In this document: in pieces, positions 15,048 to 24,534 of the stretch
How the letters are laid out: every line of letters starts with the position of its first letter
Position numbering within the stretch: the stretch's first letter is position 1
NCBI GenBank assembly: GCA_050953405.1
Contig: JBMNMP010000001.1
Span: 682,001 to 746,000 of the forward strand
Reading direction: 5' to 3'
DNA from: RUG100 sp050953405
Lineage (GTDB): Bacteria > Bacillota > Clostridia > Peptostreptococcales > Anaerovoracaceae
Length of the DNA: 64,000 nt
Notes under the pieces: model-generated
What the model was told of the DNA's origin: nothing
Seen by the model: only the letters and a program-made list of their open reading frames with translations
Databases searched by the model: none
Program-made: the position numbers and the translations under genes

Positions 15048-17534
15048 ATGGCGGAAAATATGGTTATCCTGGAACATGTCAACAAATACTTTAACCGCAG
15101 GAAGAAAAACGAGATACATGTCATCAACGACACCTCGCTGGTATTCGAGAGCAGCGGGCTGGTGGGCATGCTGGGCCCCTCCGGATGCGGCAAGACCACG
15201 CTACTGAACGCCATCGGCGGACTGGACAAGGTGCAGGGCGGCAATATATTCATCAACGGCAGGAACCTGAGGGGGATCAGCTCGGGCAAGACTGATGAGA
15301 TCAGGAACCTCAATGTCGGCTACATCTTCCAGAACTACAACCTGGTCGATGAAATGACGGTGTTCGATAATGTGGCCATGGTGCTGCGCATGATCGGGGT
15401 CACCAGCAAGTCGGAGATCAAAGCCAAGGTGAATTATGTGCTCGAGATGGTAGGCATGTACCGCTACCGCAACCGGTATGCCGACATGCTCTCCGGAGGC
15501 GAACGCCAGAGGGTGGGAATCGCCAGGGCGATCGTGAAGGATCCGCCCATTATCATAGCCGATGAGCCTACGGGGAACCTCGACAGCAAGAACACCATCG
15601 AGGTCATGAATATCATCAAGTCTATCTCGCGCAACCGGCTCGTGATCCTGGTCACTCACGAGGAAAAGCTGGCGGATTTTTATGCCGGCCGCATCATCAG
15701 GATCAGGGACGGGCGCGTAGTTTCCGATGAAAAGAACGAAAGAGTAGATGACCTCGACTATCGGGTCGATAACAAGATATATCTGCAGGACATCAAGGAA
15801 CACTTGAAGCTGGAGGGTGACGACTACGACATCGACCTCTACAACGACACGGACCGGAAAGTGTGCCTGACAGTGGTCGTCCAGAACGGCAACATATACC
15901 TGCAGAGCGGAGCGCAGACGGAGAGGGCCGAGCTGGTGGATGATGATTCCAGCATCGAGCTTATCGACGGGCACTACCAGGAGATGAGCCGCGATGATTT
16001 CCTGACACACAAATTCAGAGCGAAAAAGCTGGCACACCGCAAGATGCCCAGGTACTCTTCGATAATATCTTTCGGGGAGATGCTGAAGTCGGGCTTTAAG
16101 AAGGTGTCCGCATACAAGCCGCTGAAGAAGATCCTGCTGGTGGGCTTCTTCATTTCCGCAATGTTCATCATGTACTCGCTGAGCAACATTGCCGGCGTCA
16201 TGAACATCAATGATTCCAAGTTCGTCAAGGTGAACAGGGACTATCTTTATATCGTCAACAAGAATGTCAATGTGGAGGACTATCTGACTTACGAGCAGCT
16301 GCCATCGGTGGACTATCTGTTACCGGGCAGCTCGAAGATAAACTTTACAGTTCCCTATGACGAGTATTTTCAGACGAACCAGATGTCGGGGGCACTGACG
16401 GCTTCCCTCACGAGCATAGGGAATATCAGCAGGAAGGATCTGATCATGGGCAGGATGCCGAAGACCAGGAACGAGGTGGTGCTGGACCGTCTGGCGATCA
16501 GGAATATGCAGCAGGATGGTTCGGCAAAGATGGCCGGCCTGGGAGCTGCTGGCGACTTCATAGGCAAGAAGATCAAGGTCTCCGGTATGCCGGACTTCAC
16601 CGTGGTCGGCATCACCAACAAGGAAGAACCGGTCGTCTATACGGATCCTTCGCTGTTCATCGATATCGTGGCCGGAAGCCTCAGTTCCGATGAAGCGAGC
16701 ATGCTGAATGAAGGCGGCATGAGTGAGGAAGATATGGCGATGCAGGAGGAGGATCTTGAAGATGCCGGGAGCGGCAGCGGAGAGCTGCTTGATTACCACA
16801 ACTTCAACTTCAAGGGGGGAACGGTCCCCAGACACAACTATGAGGTGGTCGTCAACGAATCGAATGAAGATGAGATGCCCATGGGCAAGGAGATCAGCAA
16901 AAAGGTCAACGGCCACAAGCTGAAGGTAGTCGGATACTACAGCGACAAGGACGACAGCACCTTCATGCTGGTGAATTCCACCACACTGAAGTACAGTGTG
17001 ATAGAAAAGAACAAGGGCATCACAGTGTATGCGAAGGATAAGGACGCGGCCATGAGCGAGCTGAGGGACATGGGCGTCAACGTCGAGGATACTTACGAAA
17101 AAGCGAAGGACCAGTACATCAGCAGGAACAACAGCTCCATCAAGGCATCGCTGATAATGGCCGCAGTCATCATGGCGATCTCGTTCATCGAGATATTCCT
17201 CATCATGAGGGCTTCTTTCCTCTCACGGGTGAAGGAAGTCGGTGTCTTCCGTGCCATCGGCGTCAAGAAAAAGGACATCTACAAGATGTTCCTCGGCGAA
17301 ATAATCGCGATAACCACCTGTGCGGGCGTGCCCGGTTTTGCTTTCATGACGTACATCGTCTCCAGGCTGACCAACATGACTTATCTCAAGGACAGCTACA
17401 TGCTGAACCCGGGGATCGCGCTGCTGGCGCTGGCGCTGATCTTCCTTCTGAACATCATATTCGGTCTCATACCGGTGTTCCGTACTCTGCGCAAGACGCC
17501 TGCGGAAATACTGGCGAGGACAGACATCAACTGA
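15048..17534 (+). CDS. ABC transporter, fused ATPase and FtsX-type permease (second of a pair)
   Basis: Fusion protein of 828 residues. The ATPase has Walker A GPSGCGKT at 43-50, LSGGERQR at 148-155 and Walker B IIIADEP at 168-174. A linker (about 225-345) precedes helix 1 (about 360-385). The extracytoplasmic region includes an acidic, methionine-rich stretch (about 545-580) with many Glu/Asp residues. Three helices close the protein, and the FtsX hallmark EVGVFRAIGVKKKDIYKMFLGE stands between helices 2 and 3. A strong terminator follows at 17559. No two-component system or lipoprotein lies beside the pair, so a peptide-resistance role cannot be supported by context. Confidence 0.87.
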   Translation: MAENMVILEHVNKYFNRRKKNEIHVINDTSLVFESSGLVGMLGPSGCGKTTLLNAIGGLDKVQGGNIFINGRNLRGISSGKTDEIRNLNVGYIFQNYNLVDEMTVFDNVAMVLRMIGVTSKSEIKAKVNYVLEMVGMYRYRNRYADMLSGGERQRVGIARAIVKDPPIIIADEPTGNLDSKNTIEVMNIIKSISRNRLVILVTHEEKLADFYAGRIIRIRDGRVVSDEKNERVDDLDYRVDNKIYLQDIKEHLKLEGDDYDIDLYNDTDRKVCLTVVVQNGNIYLQSGAQTERAELVDDDSSIELIDGHYQEMSRDDFLTHKFRAKKLAHRKMPRYSSIISFGEMLKSGFKKVSAYKPLKKILLVGFFISAMFIMYSLSNIAGVMNINDSKFVKVNRDYLYIVNKNVNVEDYLTYEQLPSVDYLLPGSSKINFTVPYDEYFQTNQMSGALTASLTSIGNISRKDLIMGRMPKTRNEVVLDRLAIRNMQQDGSAKMAGLGAAGDFIGKKIKVSGMPDFTVVGITNKEEPVVYTDPSLFIDIVAGSLSSDEASMLNEGGMSEEDMAMQEEDLEDAGSGSGELLDYHNFNFKGGTVPRHNYEVVVNESNEDEMPMGKEISKKVNGHKLKVVGYYSDKDDSTFMLVNSTTLKYSVIEKNKGITVYAKDKDAAMSELRDMGVNVEDTYEKAKDQYISRNNSSIKASLIMAAVIMAISFIEIFLIMRASFLSRVKEVGVFRAIGVKKKDIYKMFLGEIIAITTCAGVPGFAFMTYIVSRLTNMTYLKDSYMLNPGIALLALALIFLLNIIFGLIPVFRTLRKTPAEILARTDIN

Positions 17535-17558
17535 GCAGTATATCGTTTGATAGAAGCT

Positions 17559-17603
17559 GCGGGCTGCCGTGCCTCCTTCAGGGGACGCCGGGGCCCGCTT
17601 TTT
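17559..17603 (+). terminator. terminator of the ABC operon
   Basis: GCGGGC (17559-17564) pairs with GCCCGC (17593-17598) around a GC-rich inner stem, then TTTTT. Confidence 0.75.
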
Positions 17604-17618
17604 AATAGCCGCAGTTAA

Positions 17619-17647
17619 TTGACAATATATGGAAACGGTGGTACTAT
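17619..17647 (+). promoter_or_regulatory. promoter of yhaM-recD2-comF
   Basis: Perfect TTGACA (17619-17624), 17-base spacer, TACTAT (17642-17647). Confidence 0.7.
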
Positions 17648-17714
17648 ATAGCCACTTTCCGATTATCTCAAAAGAGTGTATAATCTAATGAGTTAACAGA
17701 AACAGGAGGGCAGG

Positions 17715-18677
17715 ATGAAAGATCATTATATAGCACATTTGAAGACCGGCGAGTCGTTTGTCAGTTACTTCATGGCAAAATCGATAGCGGTGAAGACGGG
17801 ATCCAACAGGAAGAACTACATGGATCTCACTCTGGGTGACAATACGGGCGAGATTTCGGCGAAAAAGTGGGACGTCTCCGACGAGGAGATCGCTGCGGCC
17901 AGAGAGCTCAATGCCGGCGACATTCTGAAGATAAAGGCGGTGGTCACCGAGTGGAACGGCATGAAACAGCTGAAGGTGACCCGCATCCGCAAGACGAACA
18001 AGCAGGATGACCTGGATCTTACGGATTACATCAAGGCGGCACCGGAACCGCCTCAGGAAATGTACGCGTATATAATGGACAAGGCGGCCCGGCTCGACGA
18101 TGAAGATCTGAAAAAGCTGTGCATAGCCAATCTGACCTCCAACAAAGAAAAACTGCTGTATTATCCTGCGGCCAGCAAGAACCACCACGCGGAGATGGCC
18201 GGTTTGCTGTGGCACATGAAGAGGATGCTGATGACCGGAGAACGCATCTGCGGGGTGTACACCTTCCTGGATGCGGACATGGTAACCGCGGGCGTTATCC
18301 TGCACGACCTTCAGAAACTGAACGAGATCAATTCCAACCAGTACGGCATCTCGGACGGCTATTCCTTCGAAGGACAGATGCTGGGTCACATTGTGATGGG
18401 TGTCCGGGAGCTGGACAAGCAGATGACAGAACTCGGCTTCCCCAGGGAAAAGGCGATCATGGTGGAGCACATGATACTGACGCATCACTACGAGCCGGAG
18501 TACGGCAGTCCGAAAAAACCGCTCTTCCCCGAGGCTGAGGTGCTGCATTTCCTGGACATTTTGGATGCCCATATGTACGACATGGAGGACGCACTGGACA
18601 AGACAGAAGCAGGGGATTTATCGGATCGCGTGTGGACACTCGACAACCGCAGGCTGTACAGGAGAAGAGATGATTGA
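17715..18677 (+). CDS. yhaM: 3'-5' exoribonuclease YhaM
   Basis: Cytoplasmic exonuclease of 320 residues. The N-terminal OB-fold (about 10-95: NYMDLTLGDNTGEISAKKW, DILKIKAVVTEW) binds nucleic acid. The C-terminal HD domain (about 160-290) has KNHHAEMAGLLWH, the metal ligands VILHDLQKL and HMILTHH. Length and order match Bacillus YhaM, which trims short RNA tails and single-stranded DNA. ACAGGAGGGCAGG precedes the ATG. Its last 8 bases overlap recD2, so an exonuclease, a helicase and ComF form one transcript, a DNA/RNA processing operon. Confidence 0.92.
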   Translation: MKDHYIAHLKTGESFVSYFMAKSIAVKTGSNRKNYMDLTLGDNTGEISAKKWDVSDEEIAAARELNAGDILKIKAVVTEWNGMKQLKVTRIRKTNKQDDLDLTDYIKAAPEPPQEMYAYIMDKAARLDDEDLKKLCIANLTSNKEKLLYYPAASKNHHAEMAGLLWHMKRMLMTGERICGVYTFLDADMVTAGVILHDLQKLNEINSNQYGISDGYSFEGQMLGHIVMGVRELDKQMTELGFPREKAIMVEHMILTHHYEPEYGSPKKPLFPEAEVLHFLDILDAHMYDMEDALDKTEAGDLSDRVWTLDNRRLYRRRDD

Positions 18678-20874
18678 AATGCGGGGCACGATAACCGATA
18701 TAATATTTCATAATGATCAGAACGGATATACCATAGCTGTGATGGAAACGGAAGATGAACAATTGACTATCGTTGGACATCTTCCGTCTTGTAATACCGG
18801 AAGATCTTATCTCATACGCGGGGATTTCACGGTGCACAAGAAATACGGAGAGCAGTTCGCCTTCCGGGAAGCCGAAGAAGTGATGCCGGCGACTACCGAC
18901 GGCATCATCAGCTTTCTTTCTTCCGGCATCCTCAAGGGCATCGGCCCCAAGGCGGCGCGTGCGATCGTGGCCATGTTCGGGGAGGAGACCTTCGATGTGA
19001 TAGAGAAGGAACCCGAAAAGCTGAAGAAAGTAAGCGGGATCGGTGAAAAAAAGGCCGATGCCATAGCCGAAGCCTTCCGTCAGCACCGGGAGTTTGCAGA
19101 AGTCTCCATGTTCTTCCAGCAGTACGGCATAGGGGGCGAGCAGGCACTGCGCCTCTATCGCGAGTACGGGGCGGCGACTATCGAGATCGTCAAGGGAAAT
19201 CCGTATCAGCTGATCACGGATTTCAGCGGCATGGGCTTCCGCAAGGCTGACGCCATCGCCCGCCGCATGGGGATACCCGCGGATGATGACGAGCGCATCA
19301 AGAGCGGCATCAAATACGTCCTCTGGCGCTATATCGGCGGCGGCAACACCTGTTGTCCCGAAAAACAGCTCTGCGAAAACGCGGGCAGCATGCTCGAGGT
19401 GTCCATGGAACAGGTGGAGGATCATCTGGTGGAGATGGCTTTCGAAGGTGATCTGAAGACCGAGAACATGCAGGGAGTCAAGATGGTATATCCATATCAG
19501 TATTATGCGGCGGAGCAGAACGTTACCAGGCACTTGAGGAGGCTGAACGAATATGCGCCGCAGCCCATTGAAGCCGACGTGGACAGCCTCATCGGGCAGG
19601 CAGAGGCGGAGAGACAGATAACATTCAGTCAGGAACAGCGGACAGCGATAAAGGCTTCCCTGCATAACGGCGTCTCCGTGATCACGGGTGGACCGGGCAC
19701 CGGGAAGACGACCATCATCAACGGCATCATCAAGATCCTGGAGCAGAGCGGGCTCAAGCTGGCCCTGGCTGCGCCTACGGGAAGGGCGGCCAAGCGGATG
19801 ACGGAAACCAGCGGGCATCCCGCGAGCACCATCCATCGTCTCCTGGAGTATTACTTTTCAGAGGGCGAGGGCATCATGCGCTTCGGGAAGACCGAGGAGG
19901 ATCCCCTGGATTATGACGCGGTCATCATCGACGAGGCGTCCATGATCGATCTGATGCTGATGGATGGTCTCGTGAGCGCCATCAGGACGGGCACCCGGCT
20001 GGTGATCGTAGGCGATGCGGACCAGCTGCCTTCAGTGGGAGCGGGCAATGTGCTGCGCGATATCATAGACAGCGAGTACATCTACTGCGTGATGCTGCGC
20101 GAAATATTCCGCCAAGCAAAGGAGAGCCTCATCGTCGTCAATGCGCATCGCATCAATGGTGGTGAGTATCCGGTATGCAACGAACGGGACAAGGATTTCT
20201 TCCTCATGCACAGACATTCGGTGCCCGAAATGGTGGATACCATCATCGAGATCTGCGGCAAGAGGCTGCCTGCCCACTATACGGACTGCGACCGGGTGAA
20301 GGACATCCAGGTCCTCACACCGGTGCGTAAGGGCCCGCTGGGATGCGTCGAGCTGAACAAGCGGCTGCAGCAGGCGCTGAACCCGCCTTCGGAGGCACGG
20401 GAGGAAAAGACTTACGGCGACAAGCTCTTCCGCGAAGGCGACAAGGTGATGCAGATCAGGAACAACTACCAGATGAAGTGGGAGAAAGCCGGCGATTTCA
20501 GTGAGGGCGAAGGCGTATTCAACGGCGATGTGGGCTATGTAGAGAAGATCGACAATGAATACGGCGAGATGACGGTTGTCTTCGATGACGACAAATACGT
20601 GACTTACACCAACGAGGATCTCGACGAACTGGAGATAGCTTATGCGGTGACCGTACACAAATCACAGGGCAGCGAATTCCCCATCATGGTGATGCCTGTC
20701 TCCTGGTTCCCGCCGGTCCTGGCCACGCGCAACCTGCTGTATACGGCGGTGACCCGCGGCAAAAAGGTGGTCGTCCTCGTAGGCTCGGAGGGAAGGCTGC
20801 ACGACATGGTAGACAACAACAGCATCACAGAGCGTTATTCAGGCCTGCGCGAAAGACTGGGGGCCCTGCTGTGA
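18670..20874 (+). CDS. recD2: RecD2-type ATP-dependent 5'-3' DNA helicase
   Basis: SF1B helicase of 734 residues of the stand-alone RecD2 type found in bacteria without RecBC partnership. The N-terminal region carries helix-hairpin-helix segments (ILKGIGPKAARAIV; KVSGIGEKKADAIAEAF). The motor has Walker A ITGGPGTGKTTIINGI near 370, motif II VIIDEASMID, motif IV/V region and motif VI LLYTAVTRGKKVVVLVG, with AVTVHKSQGSEFP before it. The ATG at 18670 has GGAGAAGAG immediately upstream; GCG-rich longer frames lie inside yhaM. Stop overlaps comF by 4 bases (GTGA). Likely role: replication-fork repair. Confidence 0.92.
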   Translation: MIEMRGTITDIIFHNDQNGYTIAVMETEDEQLTIVGHLPSCNTGRSYLIRGDFTVHKKYGEQFAFREAEEVMPATTDGIISFLSSGILKGIGPKAARAIVAMFGEETFDVIEKEPEKLKKVSGIGEKKADAIAEAFRQHREFAEVSMFFQQYGIGGEQALRLYREYGAATIEIVKGNPYQLITDFSGMGFRKADAIARRMGIPADDDERIKSGIKYVLWRYIGGGNTCCPEKQLCENAGSMLEVSMEQVEDHLVEMAFEGDLKTENMQGVKMVYPYQYYAAEQNVTRHLRRLNEYAPQPIEADVDSLIGQAEAERQITFSQEQRTAIKASLHNGVSVITGGPGTGKTTIINGIIKILEQSGLKLALAAPTGRAAKRMTETSGHPASTIHRLLEYYFSEGEGIMRFGKTEEDPLDYDAVIIDEASMIDLMLMDGLVSAIRTGTRLVIVGDADQLPSVGAGNVLRDIIDSEYIYCVMLREIFRQAKESLIVVNAHRINGGEYPVCNERDKDFFLMHRHSVPEMVDTIIEICGKRLPAHYTDCDRVKDIQVLTPVRKGPLGCVELNKRLQQALNPPSEAREEKTYGDKLFREGDKVMQIRNNYQMKWEKAGDFSEGEGVFNGDVGYVEKIDNEYGEMTVVFDDDKYVTYTNEDLDELEIAYAVTVHKSQGSEFPIMVMPVSWFPPVLATRNLLYTAVTRGKKVVVLVGSEGRLHDMVDNNSITERYSGLRERLGALL

Positions 20875-21668
20875 AGCTGCTGGAAAAGGCCATGGAAGCC
20901 GTATTCCCCACCAGTATTTACTGTATCTGCTGCGGTGCCGTGATCGACCAGAGTCGTACGTATGCACTGTGTGACAACTGCGCGGACAAGCTCTCCTGGG
21001 TAGAGGGGCACACCTGCGCAAAATGCGGCAAGATACTGGATGCGGACAATGACCGCAGCCTCTGCCACGACTGCAGCAGCAGGGAGCATTTTTTCGATAA
21101 GGGATACACCTGCGCCCAGTACGGTCTCTATGAACGCGCCCTGATGATGGATCTCAAGTACCGTGACAAGAGTTATCTGGCGCGGAAGATCGGCGCCGTC
21201 ATGGCCGACAGGATCGCCATGGAAGATATCGACGTCGATGCTGTGGTACCCGTGCCCGTACACCGGAAGAGGCTGGACGAGCGCGGCTACAATCAGGCGG
21301 AACTGATCGCGGCGCCGGTGGCCGAACGCCTGGGAAAGCCGCTGCTGCCGCAGGCGCTGAAGAGGATCGTTTCCACTTCTGCGATGAAGGATCTCGGAAA
21401 ATGGGAGCGCATCGAAAACGCCAGACATGCCTTCGCGGTCAGCGCGAGCGGGCGCAGGGCGGTGGAGTGCAGGAGGATACTGCTGGTGGATGACATTTAC
21501 ACCACCGGCGCCACCTTGGATGCCTGCGCCAAAGTACTGCTGGAAGCAGGAGCCTGCGCTGTGGATGTATATACCTTCGCCGCCGGCGGCGACAGACACC
21601 CCCAGGGCAGAGGAAGAGCGAGACGGAGCACAGGAATGATTTCAACAGGCATTGAACTGATCGTATAA
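20871..21668 (+). CDS. comF: ComF-family phosphoribosyltransferase-like protein
   Basis: Cytoplasmic protein of 265 residues, related to the competence factor ComF that helps carry incoming single-stranded DNA. An N-terminal zinc ribbon holds four Cys pairs (CICC, CDNC, CAKC, CHDC). The phosphoribosyltransferase domain has PVPVHRKRLDERGYNQAE and the PRPP loop VDDIYTTGATLDAC. The start is GTG at 20871 in the recD2 stop. The last ~25 residues after FAAGGDRH (PQGRGRARR onward) extend beyond the usual end. A diverged second copy of the PRPP-loop end lies 3.6 kb downstream (25075-25198), and the normal downstream neighbour hpf is displaced, so an insertion at the comF 3' end is likely. Confidence 0.92.
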   Translation: MKLLEKAMEAVFPTSIYCICCGAVIDQSRTYALCDNCADKLSWVEGHTCAKCGKILDADNDRSLCHDCSSREHFFDKGYTCAQYGLYERALMMDLKYRDKSYLARKIGAVMADRIAMEDIDVDAVVPVPVHRKRLDERGYNQAELIAAPVAERLGKPLLPQALKRIVSTSAMKDLGKWERIENARHAFAVSASGRRAVECRRILLVDDIYTTGATLDACAKVLLEAGACAVDVYTFAAGGDRHPQGRGRARRSTGMISTGIELIV

Positions 21669-21691
21669 TCCGCAGATAAGAGGAGATACCA

Positions 21692-21916
21692 ATGAAAATG
21701 AACTTATTCATAAAGCTGGTTATTGCAGCAATAATTGTTACAGGACTATTTGTCGGGACATATTTTTTCATAATAGACAGTTATCCTTTTGATGACGCGG
21801 ATAAAGTGGCTCATTATTATGACACGGTGTTGCTGTTAAAAGGTCTTCTTTCGACTGGATGGATACTTTCTCTTTCAATTATTTTCTCATCATCTTCTTT
21901 ATTAAAAATAAAATAG
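21692..21916 (+). CDS. small two-helix membrane protein in the islet
   Basis: 74 residues, unrecognised. Two hydrophobic segments (about 5-29 and 47-68) flank a short acidic, tyrosine-containing loop (SYPFDDADKVAHYYD). The ATG has AGAGGAGATACC upstream, a convincing ribosome site. Base use is clearly AT-richer than comF. It begins 23 bases after comF and precedes an IS3-like remnant, so it is probably part of the acquired islet. A second unrelated small two-helix protein closes the islet at 24769. Confidence 0.6.
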   Translation: MKMNLFIKLVIAAIIVTGLFVGTYFFIIDSYPFDDADKVAHYYDTVLLLKGLLSTGWILSLSIIFSSSSLLKIK

Positions 21917-21934
21917 CCAGTTTTAAGTGTAAAT

Positions 21935-22013
21935 TGTACTGCCCCCCTCAAGTTAGACCAAATCTAATTTGAGGAGGTCAGTTTTTTTATGGCAAAATAC
22001 ACTTTTGAATTAT
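21935..22013 (+). mobile_element. left-end remnant of an IS3-family insertion sequence
   Basis: TGTACTGCCCCCCTCAAGTT resembles the terminal repeat seen on IS3/IS150-type elements. It is followed by a stem CCTCAAGTTAGA/TCTAATTTGAGG (21946-21957, 21963-21974) that covers the start of GAGGAGGTC. Then comes an ATG (21989) with codons MAKYTFEL and a stop. That peptide resembles the first residues of IS3 OrfA proteins. Nothing else of the element remains. Confidence 0.55.
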
Positions 22014-22182
22014 AACTCATAGAAAATTACATACTAACACATCTGTTTCTTCCTGGTAATTGTAGTTGTAAGGGTATAAATAGTACTGTATACTATTTAA
22101 TAGAAAAGTCTAAATATTCTTATTATCTGTGTTCCTATCACTCTAGCACAGAAGCACTGAAAAAAACGAGGAGGACTGTAGT

Positions 22183-24420
22183 ATGCTTTGTATGAAAAAA
22201 TTATTGAAACATGGACTTGTGGTCATCATGAGCATCGTGTTGATACTTACCATGATGCCCTTTGTGCCGGGTGGCAAAGCCCACGCAGGTACATATACAT
22301 ATCTTGGTGATGTGGATAGTGTAGAGGCAACACTTACGGTAAATATACCGGCGCAGGCTGGAGACCCTTGTAATAGACCAAGTCAAGTCGCTATTGCATC
22401 TCCAACAGATAAGGGTGTGAGCCTTGAAATGGTGGCGTGGCAAAAGAAAAATGCTGATGGCAGCTGGGGGGATTATTATTCGTCTACTTTTGAAGTAGGA
22501 ACATATAGGTTGAGAGGACAGCTTCGCACAGAGAAGCTGTCCGATTATACCTATTACAAGTTAACGGATAATGCCACTTTGACCGTCAATGGCCAGAACT
22601 GGTCAGGTGACGGCGTGTTTTATGATTATTATGAAAGCAATGGATATGGTTATCGCTTGTATAACAGTTCGGAGATTACCCTTTCTGCACCTCCTGAAAC
22701 TCAAACCGTTACAGTTCAGTCAAATGATCCCCGCTACGGAACCGCTTCTGCGAATCCGGTAGCTGCGCAAGAGGGTACCATTGTAACACTGACCGCAACA
22801 CCAAGAGCAGGTTATCGATTGAAAGAATGGTCGGTCGTATCCGGTGGCGTAACCATTACAGACAATAGTTTTGTAATGGGGACTTCAGATGTTAGCATTC
22901 AAGCGGTATTTGAACCCATTCCAAGAACTTGTAAAGGTGACGTAGATAGTGTAACGGCAACGCTTACCGTCAACACTCCGACGCAGGCTGGGGATGTTTG
23001 TGATAGACCTGGACAAGTCACTATTACATCGCCAACAGATAAGGGCGTGAGCCTTATTATGGCATCGTGGCAGAAAAAGAGTGCCGATGGCATTTGGAAG
23101 TATTATTATTCCTCTACTTTTGATGCAGGAACATATCGATTAGTGGGACAGCTTCGCACAGAACAGTTTTCAGATTATACCTACTACAAATTAACGAATA
23201 ATACCACTTTGACAGTCAATGGTCAGAGTTGGTCAAGCGACGGCAATTTGATGGATTATTATTATGAAAGCAATGGATATGGTTTTCGCCAGTATAAAAG
23301 TCCGGAATATACAGTGACTGCTCCTATTCGATACATGGATATGGGTAACATTCAACATTCCGTCCTGTCTCCGGTCACAGGCATCTTATGTACGCCGGCA
23401 CTGGATCGAGATGGTACTCTGTACGAGCAGATGGATTTCAAAGACTGGTACTGGCAAGATGCAGCGGACGCGTCCTTGAAGATTCACATGGGAGAAGTGA
23501 CCAAGCCAACCGTGGGTCACACTTATCAGTTTGTAGCTGTCATGGAACCAAAAGAATACTACTTCTTTGATAATAACCCATTTGACCAATTTATCTTCGA
23601 AGGCAACGTGCTGCCGGCAAACGGCTATACTAAGACGCTCAACGCCGATGGTACAGTGACGCTGAGTGGTTTTTTACAAAAGACAGCCGCGCCGGATTCT
23701 ATTAGCTCGGTCACCCTGTCGGCTTCCGCATACACATACAACGGCACCGCAAAGACACCGACCGTTACCGTCAAAGATGCGGAAAACACGACATTGGTTA
23801 AGGATACGGATTATACAGTAAGCTACCAGGCAGGTCGTATCAATGCTGGAACCTATAAAGTGACTGTAACCGGCAAAGGAAACTACACTGGCACAATTGT
23901 CGAGACCTTTACCATCAAGCCGGCGGCATTAACTTCTGCGGCACTTTCCACAACCTCATATACCTATAACGGCAAAGTCAAGACACCTGGCGTTACCGTT
24001 AAGGATGCCGGAGGAAAGACTCTGGTCAAGAACAGCGACTATACGGTGACTTACGCATCAGGGCGAAAAGTTATTGGCACTTACAAGGTAACCATCAAAG
24101 GCAGGGGAAACTATGCTGGCACGATTACGAAGACCTTCCGCATCATTCCGGCCAAAGTATCCATTCTGACGCCGAAGGTTGGTAAGCGATATGTAACCGT
24201 TAAATGGAAGAAAGCATCCGGCAATGTCCGTTATCAAGTCGGATACAGACGGAAAGGCGCCAAGTCCGGCAAATACCTGACCAGCGGAGCCACTTACAAG
24301 ACCATCAAGAATCTAAAGTCCGGGAAATACTATTACGTCAAAGTCCGTGCGTATAAAAAAGTCGGCACAAAGACATATTTCGGCGCATGGTCTGCAACGA
24401 AGAGAGTAAAAATCAGATAG
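22183..24420 (+). CDS. secreted repetitive surface protein (InlB-like and Ig-like repeats)
   Basis: 745 residues, exported. A Sec signal peptide ends GGKAHA near 37. Then come two ~135-residue repeats that start GDVDSVEATLTV (about 42) and GDVDSVTATLTV (about 248) and share SPTDKGVSL, YYSSTF and SDYTYYKLT. Between them sits an InlB B-repeat-like module (RYGTASANPVAAQEGT ... GYRLKEWSVVSGGV). After a middle domain come two MBG-like Ig repeats (TYNGTAKTPTVTVKDA; TYNGKVKTPGVTVKDA) and a basic FnIII-like C-terminus. No LPXTG motif or membrane tail is visible; the lysine-rich end may bind wall polymers. GAGGAGG lies 8 bases before the ATG. AT-rich islet gene, likely adhesin-like; function is inferred. 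Confidence 0.8.
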   Translation: MLCMKKLLKHGLVVIMSIVLILTMMPFVPGGKAHAGTYTYLGDVDSVEATLTVNIPAQAGDPCNRPSQVAIASPTDKGVSLEMVAWQKKNADGSWGDYYSSTFEVGTYRLRGQLRTEKLSDYTYYKLTDNATLTVNGQNWSGDGVFYDYYESNGYGYRLYNSSEITLSAPPETQTVTVQSNDPRYGTASANPVAAQEGTIVTLTATPRAGYRLKEWSVVSGGVTITDNSFVMGTSDVSIQAVFEPIPRTCKGDVDSVTATLTVNTPTQAGDVCDRPGQVTITSPTDKGVSLIMASWQKKSADGIWKYYYSSTFDAGTYRLVGQLRTEQFSDYTYYKLTNNTTLTVNGQSWSSDGNLMDYYYESNGYGFRQYKSPEYTVTAPIRYMDMGNIQHSVLSPVTGILCTPALDRDGTLYEQMDFKDWYWQDAADASLKIHMGEVTKPTVGHTYQFVAVMEPKEYYFFDNNPFDQFIFEGNVLPANGYTKTLNADGTVTLSGFLQKTAAPDSISSVTLSASAYTYNGTAKTPTVTVKDAENTTLVKDTDYTVSYQAGRINAGTYKVTVTGKGNYTGTIVETFTIKPAALTSAALSTTSYTYNGKVKTPGVTVKDAGGKTLVKNSDYTVTYASGRKVIGTYKVTIKGRGNYAGTITKTFRIIPAKVSILTPKVGKRYVTVKWKKASGNVRYQVGYRRKGAKSGKYLTSGATYKTIKNLKSGKYYYVKVRAYKKVGTKTYFGAWSATKRVKIR

Positions 24421-24434
24421 AATCATCCTGATAT

Positions 24435-24466
24435 GGCCGGGATCACAATCATGATCCTGGCCTTTT
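24435..24466 (+). terminator. terminator after the surface protein gene
   Basis: GGCCGGGATCA (24435-24445), CAATCA loop, TGATCCTGGCC (24452-24462), TTTT. Confidence 0.8.
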
Positions 24467-24534
24467 CATTGAGGCACGAAAAAATGTTTGCCAATAAGCT
24501 GAAAAGGTAAACGAGCAAAAATGGTTAGCACCTC

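Noticed and set aside
18457..19836. 459-codon open frame on the minus strand over recD2
   Set aside because: Shadow of the RecD2 helicase gene, low-complexity His/Arg-rich composition.
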